Positions 23,208-35,989 are shown, counted from the stretch's first letter. The stretch is 64,000 nucleotides of DNA from Hevea brasiliensis (GCF_030052815.1 NC_079502.1:1364001-1428000); one strand, 5' to 3'. The notes: generated from the sequence alone by a model not told the origin. A program made the numbers and translations.

Positions 23208-25070
23208 TAGTTAAAGACTATATAATTAAGAAATATGTAAAAGATAGTAAAATCTTTTTATTAAAGAATATATTTTTTATATTAATATTATTATTTTATT
23301 GTTAATATTATTATTTTATTATTTTTTCATATTAGAAATTTAAAATTGTATTTTTTATTTTAAAATGAACAAAATAATATTGTAGTTTTAAGTATGAAAA
23401 TTGATATTTAAATAAAATTATAACCAAAATGAAAGTCAAAATAGAACCAAAACTAAAACCGAAACTATATCGAAATTGTTTAAAATTGAACTGAAACTAA
23501 AACTGAAATTTAATTTCAAGTCTAGTTATTAAAAGTCAAAGAACTAAATGTTTAATTTTGATTTTAATTCTTAACTAAAATCGATTTGAAACCGAAACCA
23601 AACATCCCAAATAGAATTAGTAATATTTACGTTATATTTATTTAAGCCAAATAAACTAAAAATAAAAACTTACAAAAGCAATAATTATTTTTCTCGATCA
23701 TTAAACTATAATCAGCTATATATATGCATTTGCAATACAAAAGAAATCCTTAAATATCTATGCTAAGACATTAAAACTAGTGCACTTGAGCACTTTTTTT
23801 TCCACAGTGCCTGAGTTCACAGTGCAATTCTCATGCTATCCCTGCTTTGGTGCTTTAATGCCATAGTGTTCAAAATACGATTCTGCTCATGCTGCTGTCT
23901 TAGTCATGAAACAGACAGATGAATTTATTGCATGAGATATTAGTCATACTATTAGATTTACATATATCTAAATTTATTGCCTGAAATCTTTTGAAAATAT
24001 TAATCGACAATTGGAACCTTCACAATCAACACAATCTACATCATTTTAGCTTTCAATTGTCAGCTTATGAATACAAATTTAGCATTATATGCCCTATTAC
24101 AGTATAATTTTGCCGTGGATTGGTAAATTTATTAACTTATTAATAGTACTAGTTGGATCTAATATAATAGTACGATTATAAGACCCTTCACTATCAACAC
24201 AAAATAGCATTAAATGCCCTCAGATTCTCACTTGATTGCTTGTCTCCAACATTCAATGCTGCAAGTAACCACTTCTTGCTTTTGCTGGTTTCACAGCCAG
24301 CTGCGTTTTCATTTCTTTCAATCTTCTGCACTTTCATTATACGATATAAAAAATTGTGTTCTTATATAAGTTCCCTACTCTGATAAAAGCGGTAAATAAT
24401 GTATGATACATGACAATAGTCAAGCTATAATAAGTCTCAAAAAAATTATCTTCAAGAGCTGTGTTAATCATAGACTAAAAATGTAAATCTAATATCCAAG
24501 TAAAGATCAAAGCAAAGCATAAGTGCATTCAGAGAGAGCAAAAGAGAGGATAAACAGTGAAGATAAAAACAATAAGCTACAAGTCTCATGATATTAAAGA
24601 ATAATCTTCAAGAGCTGTGTTAATCATACGGACTAAAAGAACCAATTTAATATCCAAGTAAAGATCAAGGAAAAGCACAAGTTTACTGGGAGAGAGACGA
24701 TAAACTGTGAAGTTAAAAGCAATAAATGATGAATGATATGCAACACTAGTCAAGCTATGAGTCTCATGATACTAAGAATAGTCTTCAAGAAGAGCACATA
24801 CATACCATCAAAATCAATGAATGATTTAGTGAAGTAGAAGCCTTGCTTAACATGTAGTAAAACTCAACCAACTAGTTATATCTAATTCAAAAATAATGGA
24901 GCACATCACTGCCCAAAAGCCAGTCACATTACATCTCTTAATTGACGTCCTTTATGGACATAAAAATTCTAATGCACACCCTTTTTCCTACCAGAAAATG
25001 TACGTATGTTATGGCAAAAGCTTCAACTAGAAATCTATATGCTAAGAGAGTGTTGAAAAATGGAGGCTCA
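22290..25070. other. AT-rich intergenic DNA with (TA)n runs
   Basis: The stretch 22290-22330 (gagtgtggacaaactc, ttgtgat) resembles 27246-27270 and so is TNL-flank DNA. (TA)n runs lie at about 22870-22914, 22971-22989 and 23155-23203. A pair of related segments near 24425-24500 and 24603-24680 (cttcaagagctgtgttaatca ... atccaagtaaagatcaa) forms a direct repeat of about 180-bp period. No gene is recognisable. Confidence 0.65.
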
Positions 25071-25071
25071 A

Positions 25072-25538
25072 GCTTTGATACCACGTTAAAAAAGAATAAA
25101 GGAGAAGAAAATATTTTTCATGAAAGACAAATCAAAATTTTCACATTATCACAACAAAAGAGATTGAAAATTGAAAGAAAACATAAACTTTATTAATAAA
25201 ACAAATAGAAAATACAAACACATAACAAAGATTTCTTTTTCCCTTATTCTTCATTTTCTCTCAGTTCTCCACACACTTACTCAACACCCTCTCTCTTACT
25301 TTCTCTACAAATCACTCTCCTTTTTATAGGGAAAGGGTGCCTTCTTCAAGTAAACAAACACACACCAAACACTCACACAAACTTTCTAAATTTAATGTTA
25401 AAAACATGGAGAGCCGCTCCTTCCATCAGAACACATAACATCAAAATAATTTCTCCACTCATTTTCAACAAACACATCAAACGACTTCAGCAAAATTTAA
25501 ATTTCATCAATTTCAGCAGAGAGACAACTCTATTAACA
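25072..25538 (-). mobile_element. Copia-type LTR with primer binding site, remnant
   Basis: On the minus strand an LTR of about 455 bp starts TGTTAATAG at 25538 and ends TTAACG at 25084; the ends match as inverted repeats if the last base was once A. It is followed at once by TGGTATCAAAGC (25083-25072), a tRNA-Met type primer binding site. A TATA box (CTATAAAAAGG) lies near 25325. Only a short stretch of non-coding internal DNA follows. There is no matching 5-bp duplication, so this is a truncated element rather than a solo LTR. Confidence 0.7.
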
Positions 25539-25642
25539 TTAAATTGAAGTTATGAATCATATAATTACTAAATAATGGGATAACAGAGAACATTAAATCA
25601 ACCCTATATAGATCATAAGTTTTTATGTAACAAAGTAGGATA

Positions 25643-27235
25643 TTATATTGCAGCTGAGTTTGTACTGTAATCAAGTGTTGTTAAAATTCCTCTCTCTTCC
25701 TCCACACTATCTTCCTCTCCTAGGTTAACCTCGTCCATGTTTTCTTGTTCTCCACTGTCAGAACTGCCTTCATGGCTTGGAATATTTTCATCAACATACT
25801 GACAGAGACCCAAATTTTCTAAAGGTTTGTTGAATTGGATTAACTCCTCTATTGGTTTCTCATGTACAATGTGCATTCCACACATTGATTTCAGCTTCAT
25901 CAAAAGTTAGCAGCACTTCAATTGGACTACATTGCTCATAAGGATATATTCTGCCATTGGTAACAAAGAAGAGGCAAAGATGGTCCGATGAAAGAAATGT
26001 ATTTCCAAGGACTTTGACTTGATAGGAGCTGCTCAAGACCTTCCTGTTTTCACTATGTAAAATCACAAACCGTTTCAATACAAAATACGTCTCCTGAAAT
26101 GACAACACAAACCAAAAAACCTGCAATGTTCCATCACTTTTCACATTGAAGTAGGCGTATTCTCAATGGACTCTTGACACTCTTATAGTTGAACCATTTA
26201 GGAATTTCATTTCCAGGTAAGTGCAATATGAAGTCAGAGAGTAACACAAATGTCTCATAAATTAATGCCTTTCTGCACCAAAGTTATTACCGATAAAGTT
26301 TTAGTATACGGAAATTTAACAAAGATATAAAGGAAAGGAATACAGAGGGAAAGAGAAACCTTATGACAACTTTTTTCAAACTGTCCTGGCTTGTGCAAAT
26401 TTATCATATTGTATTAGCAGCCAAACTTTCAGAAAAGAAAGCAGGTAACTTTTCAGCCATGCAAATGCCATACTGATTTTCCCTTGATGATCATTCAATT
26501 TGGAGCAATTTGGAAACTCTAGTAAAAAACTCTTCATGTTGTGCTTTTCACACACATTTGGAAGATTTTCCAGAGAAGTGCAATTTCTCAAAAACGGACC
26601 TAGAATATTTGATGGAAGATCTGGCAATGACTGAAGCCTCTTCCAATTAGATAGTTCAAGACACTGAAGTTGAGAAAGGTGACAGATGCTTAAAGGTAAG
26701 CTTACAAAATCATTTCCACTTAGTTTTAGATGTTTCCATGAGGGGAAGCCACTAAGGTTCCTGGGAATTGCTCCTTCTGGTAGATTACAGTAACTTAGAT
26801 TAAGTTCTTTCAAGAAGGGTAAAGCCATCACAGAAGATAAGGCAAAAGCAATGAGATGTTCTTATTCCATGGCAACAGCCATCAAGGCAGAAGAAAATCC
26901 TAATGGTTTTTCTTGTACCAATTTCAGATGCATCAAACTCTTCCAAACATGTTATATCGCCTAGCCTCCTAGGCAGTTTCTCAAGTTTTGAGCAGCCATG
27001 CAAAATAAGAATCTTAAGGGACTTCAATTACACATGCTGCTTGGAAGAGCTACAAGGGTTTGACAGTTCTTCGGGCTCTGGGAAAGCCTTTTCAGAACTC
27101 CAATAGACTGATGAACTTCTTGCAGTCTTCTACATCCTTCAAGAATCAACTCCTAAAGATTTGGGACCTTTTTAAAGTCCAGCGTCCTGATTAAATTTTC
27201 TGAGTTTCCCAGATCAATAATATAATATTCAAGAA
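25643..27235 (-). pseudogene. LRR and C-JID fragment of a TNL gene (TNL2a)
   Basis: The minus strand encodes LRRs from about 27230 down to 26376 (LSYCNLPEGAIP, LKLSGNDFVSLPLSICHLSQL, CLELSNWKRLQSLPDLPSNI), then a post-LRR C-JID domain from about 26230 (GNEIPKWFNY) to the end near 25643 (acidic tail). Frameshifts occur near 26830, 27030-27100 and 25880, and stop codons interrupt the LRR and C-JID. The C-JID (SMCGMHIVHEKPIEEL) differs clearly from that of the intact TNL at 30536-35795, so it is another lineage. No TIR or NB-ARC precedes it: the sequence upstream, at 27246-27400, resembles the 5' flank of TNL1. Confidence 0.82.
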
Positions 27236-27245
27236 ATGTACATTG

Positions 27246-27535
27246 GAGTGTGGACAAGCTCTTGTGATCTGAATTAGGCCACTCAAAAATCAAAACCGTG
27301 TGTTGAAACCACAAATGCATCAATTTCTTTTATTAGTTAACTTCTTTCCACTTTCTTTTTCTATATCTTTCCAACTTTCATATTCCAATTTAACATACAA
27401 ATATTTTTTTTCCCATCACAGTTCTGCACAGACAAAACGCATAGAAGACATCAGTTACAAAGGCCACATAAACTACATTGCAAATGCTCTAGAATGAAAT
27501 CACTAGTACAAATCATGTTAGTACAGTCATCACAA
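27246..27535. other. duplicated TNL flanks between two relics
   Basis: Positions 27246-27400 resemble the 5' flank of TNL1 (about 6940-7070). Positions 27445-27515 (catcagttac ... aatgaaatcactagtac) resemble the 3' UTR region of the intact TNL (about 30328-30395). The two together look like the intergenic join of two tandem minus-strand TNL genes. Confidence 0.55.
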
Positions 27536-27539
27536 CAAA

Positions 27540-28990
27540 TGTCCATCACTAGTTGTTATGATGATCCTACTTCCACTGCCAGCTAGTGATTTTAACTGGT
27601 CCAATCGATATGCATCATCAAGAACTATAAGAATTAATAATAATCCTACTTCTATGATGCAGCTTCTTTTTAATCTCATAGGTTCCACTATGAGCATCCC
27701 AAATTGTTATGTTTCTTTCCATAAGAATTTCAGAAAGAAGTTGCTTCTGTAAAGGAATTACACCGGGTTTCTCCTGAACTTCTCTAATATTTGCAAGAAA
27801 GCAACTACCTTCAAATTGAGAAGAGAGGTGTGCATAGATAGCTCTAGCAATTGTTGTCTTCCCTATACCACCCATACCACAAATCCCCACAAAATAAGCA
27901 TCATCCAACTGCCCTTCAACTAAATTCAAATTCATTTCCTTGAGAGTGAACTCATTCCAACAAAATTCTTAGCTTCAATTGAGAATCTTTAACTTGATTT
28001 TCTCCAATTTTTCAGTACTTCTAACAATTTCTTCAATAAGTTCTGACTCATGCGTGTAAAGTAACAAATACTTCCATGGTTCACACAAAGACATGACAAT
28101 ATACAATTTGGTACAACAGAAATAGCACTTTAGATGTAATTATAGTTTCTGGATGACAAATTGACTATTCCATATTTTAATTAGCATTTAGCACATCAAG
28201 TTGAATTACCATATATTGCCACCAATTAATTTTCACTCCATTTTTTTCACCTACCCTTTAGGTCTAGGAAAAATAAATCCAAGAAAATTGACATGAATGG
28301 TGAGAGAAAATAATGGCATCCAAGCAGATTTAAGTAATTTTAAATCTATTTAACTGAATTTACAAGAACAATTAGTCATTATTAAAATAAACAAAAAATT
28401 CATGTAAAAAATGGAAGTTTTCTGACCTGTCTTGCAAAGCCCATCCACTGAGATTGGCCAGTTAGGTGGCTGCAATTCTCCACTGTCGCGCCTTCCTAGC
28501 GTTTCGTTTGAAAAATTGTTAATGCTTAGCAAATGATTCTCCAAATCTCCCACTCTGTTTTCACACCTCAGGAGGATCCACGCCTTACCCTATGTTTGGG
28601 AGATTTTGAAGGTAAGGAATGGATTTTTAAAGTATTGAGCGCGTTTGGAGGAAAGTTTTTTTTAAAGGAGGTAAGGTTGTTAGAGAAAACCTCCAAAAAT
28701 TTCACCTTTTTAATTCACTAAATTGATGGGTTAGGGAGGTTAGAGAACTGGCAACACTAATTGTCCCTCGGTTTTCATGGATTGAAAGATCTCCACGAGT
28801 TGATGCAAGAAGATAATTTCCTGAGAAAATATCAATTGAAATTTTCGATTCTTGTATGACATTAATGAGTTCTTCAGAAAGGGTTTTCCCTTTCTCAAGT
28901 TCTTGATCATCCTTGAAGGTGGTAACTCCTTTCTGAGATAATGCAGCAAAAAGACAGATGGTAAAATTCTTGCAGGTGTCTTCCACTCTG
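27540..28990 (-). pseudogene. TIR and partial NB-ARC of a TNL gene (TNL2b)
   Basis: The TIR is read from about 28990 to 28750 (FAALSQKGVTTFKDD ... INVIQESKISI) and again from about 28580 to 28425, split by a 160-bp insert. It carries a TGA at 28563-28561, at the codon where TNL1 has its TGA. The catalytic motif reads HQLVEIF, so glutamate is replaced by glutamine as in TNL1. The second exon (about 28050-27550) has an intact P-loop, GMGGIGKTT, then kinase-2 (VLDDA), and jumps by deletion to SGSRIIITT. Everything after is missing. The 3' splice site of intron 1 is changed from CAG to CAC near 28052, by comparison with TNL1. It is dead by several independent lesions. Confidence 0.88.
28584..28745. 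mobile_element. about 160-bp insertion in the TNL2b TIR, possible MITE
   Basis: Comparison with TNL1 (6310-6370) shows extra DNA between ggaggatccacgcc and ctggcaacac. It contains a short internal inverted repeat (ggaggtaagg / aaaacctcc). I see no convincing terminal inverted repeat or target duplication, so the class is open. Confidence 0.5.
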
Positions 28991-29089
28991 AAGTGATTGT
29001 GTTGTTTTAAATATTAGCCTATATAAGTTTCAGCTCATATATTTTTACTTTCATTTTATATTTTTCTGATGTGTGATAGTCTATGAGAT

Positions 29090-29870
29090 AAAAAAGTGTC
29101 CGTTGCTTTTCCTCTCTCTACCCTTGTACAGAGAGCTTTTCCCATGTTTTTGAGGGTTTTGTTTGGGAGCTTCGTCGTCCAAGCGTCTCCTTTGCCTTCC
29201 CTCCTTTCTTGACAGTGGGTTAGCGCTCTTCAGTGTTGGATGGGCTTTATATAGATCTTTTGGGTAGGTTTTTAGCAATCGTAGCTTAAAGTGAAGAGCT
29301 TTCTTCTTCGTACTGCTTAGTTGTCGCTTTGCATGATAATTTTATTTTGATACGCTGATTTTGTTTTGATGTGTTTGAAGAGGAAGGTTCTTGAGGTCGG
29401 TTCATAATTGTTCAGTGAGCTGATGACCTATTGGCCAAATCGGCCAACAAATCTACTTTTTCCCTCCTTCCTTGGCTGCTTGGCTTCTAAGTTTGTGCTT
29501 CATCTGCATTTTTTATTAAAGAAGATGAATCTTGAGGGTTAATACTAGTCAATCTCTATGGCTACCCCTCCGATTATATGAAAATGAGAAGCCATGTATG
29601 CTCTCTTTCTTCTTCTGCTATTATCCCCTTAAGCCTCTGTGTGCTTAGCTTCCATGGTCTCAGTGCTTGATGGTGCTGGTTTGAATTTAAGTTTTGCTAC
29701 CTGGTTTCTTAGGGTGTTTTTGTGCCTTTGGTTTCTATGGGAAGGCTTTGTAACCGTGTGTGGCCCTGGCGATGAGCTTCACTTTGCTGCGATCTCCCTA
29801 CCAGTATCTCTCCTCGTCTTGCCTCGTTGGTTCTGTCGGGTTTTAGATTTGGGCACCTAACCCGCCCCGG
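29090..29870 (+). mobile_element. retroposon-like block, unresolved ends
   Basis: The plus strand begins with a CT-rich leader (cctctctctacc) and has a TATATAG box near 29251. In style (agag/ctct start, TATA box, GC-richer low-coding body) it resembles the minus-strand retroposon at 21381-22289. The open frame at 29639-29860 is hydrophobic and unlike any family I know. I found no target duplication or poly(A) tail, so this call is tentative. Confidence 0.35.
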
Positions 29871-30535
29871 CTAGAGTTTATGTTAATGGGTTTGGAATTA
29901 GTTTTCTTAGACTCTCTCGTTAAATCATGGGTTTGGTCCAGTAGAAGTTTTTAATCGTATTGTGGCCACGGTTCTAATTATATCAGTTTATTAACGACTA
30001 AAATTCATAATTCAAATCAGATTCTAATAAAGTACTAAGCACATAATATATTAATACGAATTTATATAATTGATCGAGTTGATTATCTATCAAAGTTATT
30101 AAATAATTTAATTTTATAACTCAACTATTTATATTTTGAATTTTTATTTTATATTTACTCAATGTGAATAAGGATTCCCAACAAAGAGCAATGCAAAAAG
30201 CCATTACAACAAGAAAACATGGAAGACAAGAGGAAGAAACGAGAAATTCTTAATTAAAGAATTAAAAAAGGAAAAGAAAGAAATTAAAAAAAAAAAAGGA
30301 AAGTCTAGGTTGGTGATGGAGGGAGAGAGACATCAGTTACAGAGGCCAATTAAACTACACTTCAAAAGCTCAAGACTGAAATCACAAGTACAGTTCACGT
30401 TTGTCATTGCACAGTATTTCCAAGAAACAAATATGCAATAAACTAAACAACTCACAATTACAGAATGAAACAATAAACATCAAAACAGAAAAGAACTTGG
30501 AAGTCCCTTTTTGGCCATGAGTTTCAGTTCATGAC
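29871..30535. other. 3' flank and probable 3' UTR of the intact TNL
   Basis: No gene is seen. The segment 30328-30535 is the likely 3' UTR of the minus-strand TNL gene, since a matching stretch follows a second TNL relic near 27445. A-rich runs near 30240-30300 match 21290-21345. Confidence 0.5.
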
Positions 30536-33500
30536 TTAGTAGTCAGGATCCATAGGCATTCTCTGTCTCTTGGCAGTGAGATTGCCACTTTCATTGGGTT
30601 CCCCTCCACTGCCACAACCATAGTCGTCACGGCTTCTCTTACTCTTCTCAATTTTATCATTACAGGGGAGCCCTAAATTCTGAAAAGGATTGCTGCAGGT
30701 TACTAAATCATCAAGATCTCGACCATATATTGCGCGGAACCCGCAATACTTCACCCTCAGTTGGTCTGAGGAAAATGTAACCTTAAGGTGATTACAGGCT
30801 TCCCATAAATCTAGACAAGTCAAGGAGCTTCGTGGCATGTAATTGAACCAAAGTTGATTTGATGTAACAATCATATCCTCAGAGATTTCAACAGTAGAGT
30901 GACCCAGAAACAAATCTTGATTTGGAGCAATGCGTGCGTGCAAATCACAGAAAATGGTAGAAGAATCTGGCAGAGGCTCATGGAATCCGAACTCTATACA
31001 AAATGCAAATCCCATCCATTTGGTAGCCCACCAATATGGAGGCAAATGCATTTCTAATGAAGAACTTGGGGACTGATAGTTGAACCAACCTGGAATTTCA
31101 GTTCCAGCTAAACACATGGATATGTGAGAGCTTGGACTAAAGAGTCCCTGCATTGGAAAAAGTATTTATCACGTCTCTATAGAGAAAACAATAATATCTA
31201 TGGTGAACATATGTGCAAAGAGATAGAGATAGACCTGAGAGCTGTGCCTTAACAAGTAGTGCAGATAACTTGTCAGCCTTGCAAATGCTGTCAAGTTTTT
31301 ACTTTGAACCTCGAACAATCTCAAGCAATTTACCAGAGTCAATGATGAAGGTTTGGTAGTGTTTGCTCCAAATGGATTTGGGATGGTTTCTTGTGCTGTT
31401 AATCCATCCACACTTAGATATAAAATGCTTGATGAAAGATCTGGCAATAACCGAAGCCTCTTGCAATCCACAGCAGCACAAAGATTTTCAAGTTCAAATT
31501 GTTTGCTGATGCTTCTGGGTAGCAAACTTTCCAAGGCAGTGCAACCATCCATACTGAGATATAAAATGCTTGATGGAATATTTGGAAATGCTTGAAGCTT
31601 CTTGCAATTAGCAAACCGAAAATCTTCGAGTTTCGAAAGTCTACTAATGCTTGAAGGGATGCTAACAAAATCATTTCCGCTTAGATTGAGTGTTCTCAAT
31701 GATGGGAAGCAGCTCAGATCACTAGGAAGTACTCCTTCTACTAGATTGCAGTAACTTAAATCTAATGACCTCAATAATCGTAACACTGACAAAGAAGGCA
31801 ATATCGTGACCAATGGATTTGGATTTGGATTTTGATTCTTCCATGGCAACAACCTTGAAGGGAGAAAAAAATCCCACAATTTAGTTGATGGACCTTGACT
31901 TGTACTAATCCCACCTGCATAAAGCTTCTCCAAGCTTGTCATATCACCCAACCTTTCTGGCAGCTTCTCAAGTTTTGAGCATCCATGCAAATTAAGAAAC
32001 TTAAGGGACTTCAAATCACATACGCTATTCGGAAGCCTTGCAAGGCTTTTGCAACCCTTCAAGTTCAATAAAACAAGCCTTTTTAGACCTCCAATGGACT
32101 GGTGAACCTCCAATAATCTTGTGCAACCTTCAAGATTCAACTTTTCAAGGTTTGGAGCCTCCTTGAAGTCTATAGTCTTGATTAAGTTAATAGAGTAACT
32201 TAGATCAATGAACTTCAACATCTTTAATGGCTGCAAAAATGTATAAAATAAAATCAAAATGGTTGAAGCTCTGAAAAGTAACACCATTAAAGACCAAGTT
32301 ACTTACTTTGATAATTCCCTTCCACAATTGTTCCATGTTACTACAGCGCATATGGAGCTCAACAAGATCATCAGGCTGGAAAGTAGATGGAAGATATTTG
32401 AAAGGATATCCATCCCATTCAAGGTATCTTAATTTATTTGAAAGATACTCAAGGCCGTGGGAAAGGTGCAAATTTCGAAGTTTGAGCAATCTTAGCCTTT
32501 TCATCTTTGTGAAGGCTTTAGCACTCAATTGCTCATCTTCTTGATTGCATGAGTCTAGGACTATGCCTTCAATCTGTTCTGTTCCCTGAAAATTGAAGTT
32601 AACAATGTGAATACTAAGAAACTACATATGAAAATTGCATTGTAGGCCATAAGAATTAAGTCATTACCTTATCCTTTGATAGAACACGTTTAACATCCTT
32701 ATAAAACCATAATCTACTTCTTTTTCCTGGTTCTTCAGGCGATTGTTGACGAACAATTTCTCGACCCATTGCTTTAAGTAAATCATGCATCCATATTCTC
32801 TCTTTTGAAATGGTTATGAGAGATTTGTTGATGAGATCTCTTATTCCAATATCCGGATAGAATCCACAACTTTCTAATACTTTCATCACATGATCTTTAT
32901 CCTCTCCATTGAAAAAGCAAGCAATATCTAGGAATATTTTCTTCTCAATCTCCTCTAACCCATCAAAGCTTATACGAAGCTTACCCAAGATTTCTTGATT
33001 AGGAACTTCTTTCAATCTACCCAATGCACTTCTCCACTCGTTTACAGATTTACAAAACAAAAAAGAACCAAGAACATCAAGAGCTAATGGAAGGCCATTA
33101 CAATAATTTACAAAGTGATTAGATAGCTCCACATAATCACCTGCAGGATTATCATTTTTAAAGGCTTTCAAACAAAAGAGATGAAGAGCTTCATCATCAT
33201 TTAATTCCTCAACCCTATAGATTTTATCTACTCCATGGCATTTCAATAAATGCTCATCTCTACTTGTTATAATTATCCTACTTCCCTTCCCAAACCAATC
33301 GTGCATACCAGCTAATAATTTTAACTGCTCCAATTGACTGACATCATCAAGAACTATAAGAACCTTTTTCCTGTGTAACCTATTTCTGACCTCATTGGTT
33401 CCGCTGTAAGCATCCCAAATATTAATGCTTCTATCCATTAGAATTTCACTAAGAAGTTGTTTTTGTAAAGGAATTAAACCATGCTTCTCGTCAACTTCTC

Positions 33501-35795
33501 TAACATTTGCAAGGAAGCTACTACCTTCAAATTGAGAAGATAGTTCCTCATAGACAACCCAAGCAATGGTTGTTTTTCCAATACCACCCATCCCACATAT
33601 CCCTATAAAATAAACATCTTCCATTTGCCCCATGTCTAAATACATGCTCATATCCACCAAACGTGAACTCATCCCTACAAAATTCTTGGCTGCACTTGCT
33701 ACCAAACTCGATTTTCTCAATTTGCCTAGCACATCTTTAACTATTTCTTCAATAAGCTCTGACTCATGCCTGTAAAGCAAAAGTTATTGGAAATAAATAT
33801 CACACAATTACCGGACTGATGACATGTCAAATAGTAATATTTTTCTTTTGATACATCTAATATATGTTCAACTTTATATAAGAACGAGTCTAGCTAATAG
33901 CCCTTATATAAAGTATTTATATCAAAATTTATGTAAAATAAATTAAAGTATGCACATAATTGAAATAGTGAGTGCACAAATCTTGGTATAAATATTTGAT
34001 TTAAAGGTTACTAAACTTATTCTTATGTAAGATTGAGTTTATAATTGATGCACCATTTTCAAGTGTATCTAATATAAGCTCAACTATTTACGAATGTGAT
34101 CTATTTATATAGTTTTTTCACCAGAATTTAGATTTAAATTTGATATTCCAATCCTAAAGATGACTAAAATATCATTGAACTAAATTACTAAAACTCATCA
34201 TACAATATTTTATTATGATTCATACCATCAAAGTAAATTTTGAATAATTTTAACGATCCTAATATATTATTATATTTAGATATAGAGACATATTCAGTAA
34301 GCATCCCAAAGTCATCGTAATATTAGACAATTGCCTAAAAGGATATCACTTGAGTAGTTAATTACTAATTCAATATGACACGTTCTTTGAAAATATGATT
34401 TAAGTTATAGCCAACTTTTATTGAAACTTGCAAATGATAATAATAAAAATAAAACTCAGTACAATCTTCCCAAGATTGCATTTTTTTTTTTTCAATTGTA
34501 GTTTAAAATTAGTAACTTAGTATATGTTGACAATTTGGATTGAAGCAGTTTTGCCTTGGCTTGAGCTCAATCTAGCTTAGCTTCAAAAATCAAACCCTAT
34601 TTCTCTAATTAATCAATAAATTAAGTCCAAATATCTAAGTAAATAAAAATGTTCGTACATTATCAACTAGGTGAGCCTTCAGGATATATTAATCAAAGTC
34701 TAAACATCAAGAGATTAAGAATTTCAAGCTATGTTTAATCTTGTGTAACAAATTAAAGGGTCTTAGTCAAATTGAGAAAATTGAACAAATTTTCACTCAT
34801 TTTTTTTTTTTTTTCATTAGGTGAAATAGGTAGATGGTGATTGGATGATATCTCTAAATCCGTTAATTGAGAAAAGTCTAGTTGTAATAATACATAGCTT
34901 TTGGTTCTGGTGGTACTGAAAATGATGGGCAGTTGACAATGAGAAAAGGTAGCAATGTGTTGAGTCTTATCGTAATAACGATGGAAGAAAATAGTGATGG
35001 TGGTGTTGGTGGTAGTAAGGTAATTATTGTGATTATGACGGTGGTGTAAAAGGTGATAGGGAGCTAGCCAAAAGGAAAAAGGCTATTTAGGCGAGTGATA
35101 GGCCCAATTTAGGCGAAAGTTGAAGACGTCTATCTTTTCAACCAAACCCAATATAGAATAATTTTGAAGGCACAAAATAATCTGAAAGAGACTGGTTGCT
35201 GATCAACCCAAAGCAACTAGAAGCCTTTACAGCTTCTTCTATAAATCAAAGATTATATATCCAAATTTAAAAAGAAAAAAAAAATTTAAGTTATGCAAGA
35301 AAAATCAAGAGTTTCATATTTATACCTGTCCTGTAAATCCCAACCAGAGAGATTGGCCATTTCAGTCATTGCAATTCTCCATTTTTGAAGCTTCTGCAAG
35401 TTGTTGAAATTTTGTTCATGTTGAGCAAATGATTTTCCATATTCTCCTGTTTGTTTTCTCACTTCAGTTGGATTCACATGGTAGAAAACAGGCATAACCA
35501 TTTGTCCCTTGGTTTTCATGCACTCGAAAATCTGTGCAAGCTCATCCAAGCACCACGAGGAAGAAGCATATCTTCTTGAAAAAATAACGATAGAAATTTT
35601 AGAATCTTGAATTGCTTTAAGGAGTTCTTGAGAAATGATTTTCCCTCTCTCAAGTTCTGGATCATCCTTGAAGGTGATAATCCCTTTCTGACATAAACCA
35701 GCATAGAGATGGCTAGTAAAATTTTTTCGAGTATCTTCCCCTCTGAAACTGAGGAAGACATCATATTTGCAGGAAGAGGCAGCAACGGAAGCCAT
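30536..35795 (-). CDS. TIR-NB-LRR immune receptor, apparently intact, 1152 aa
   Basis: Five exons join without a break: 35795-35326, 33769-32668, 32585-32307, 32230-31235 and 31147-30536, with GT-AG borders and 3459 coding bases. Residues 11-157 are the TIR domain, with the NADase glutamate in WCLDEL (E85). NB-ARC follows: P-loop GMGGIGKTT (216-224), kinase-2 LIVLDDV (294-300), SRIIITSRDEHLL, GLPLAL (382-387), FLDIACFF, and MHD (484-486). LRRs occupy about 525-949 and the C-JID domain 950-1100 (GTEIPGWFNY). The tail has basic clusters KSKRSR and AKRQR, a possible bipartite nuclear signal. TNL proteins sense pathogen effectors, oligomerise and make NAD-derived signals read by EDS1 complexes. 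Intron 1 is about 1.56 kb. Every motif needed for activity is present; effector and pathogen are unknown. Confidence in family is very high, in exact exon limits high. Confidence 0.95.
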
Positions 35796-35961
35796 AAATG
35801 ATCGAGAGGAGCAGCTAGTAGCTATCAGGATGTAAATATTTAATCTCTGACGCTCTATGTAAGACAGACACTGATCGACTACCGACTAATGAACAAAGCA
35901 AAGGAAGTGAAGCAGTAGTAGTAGTGTATTAATGAGTGGTTGTAATGATGGTGTGCATGAG

Positions 35962-35974
35962 ATTTATATATACA
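35962..35974 (-). promoter_or_regulatory. TATA box of the intact TNL gene
   Basis: On the minus strand the sequence is tatatataaatct, about 170 bases upstream of the start codon at 35795. That fits a TATA box with a 5' UTR of roughly 135 bases. It is inferred from sequence and position only. Confidence 0.5.
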
Positions 35975-35989
35975 AGTTGAGATATCCTA

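Noticed and set aside
23105..23305. Frame with (IY)n repeat
   Set aside because: It is a translated (TA)n run.
24942..25196. 84-aa plus-strand frame
   Set aside because: It crosses the primer binding site and end of a minus-strand Copia LTR and has no recognisable domain.
29639..29860. 73-aa hydrophobic frame resembling a membrane protein
   Set aside because: It lies in a retroposon-like block, and the hydrophobicity follows from T-rich DNA.
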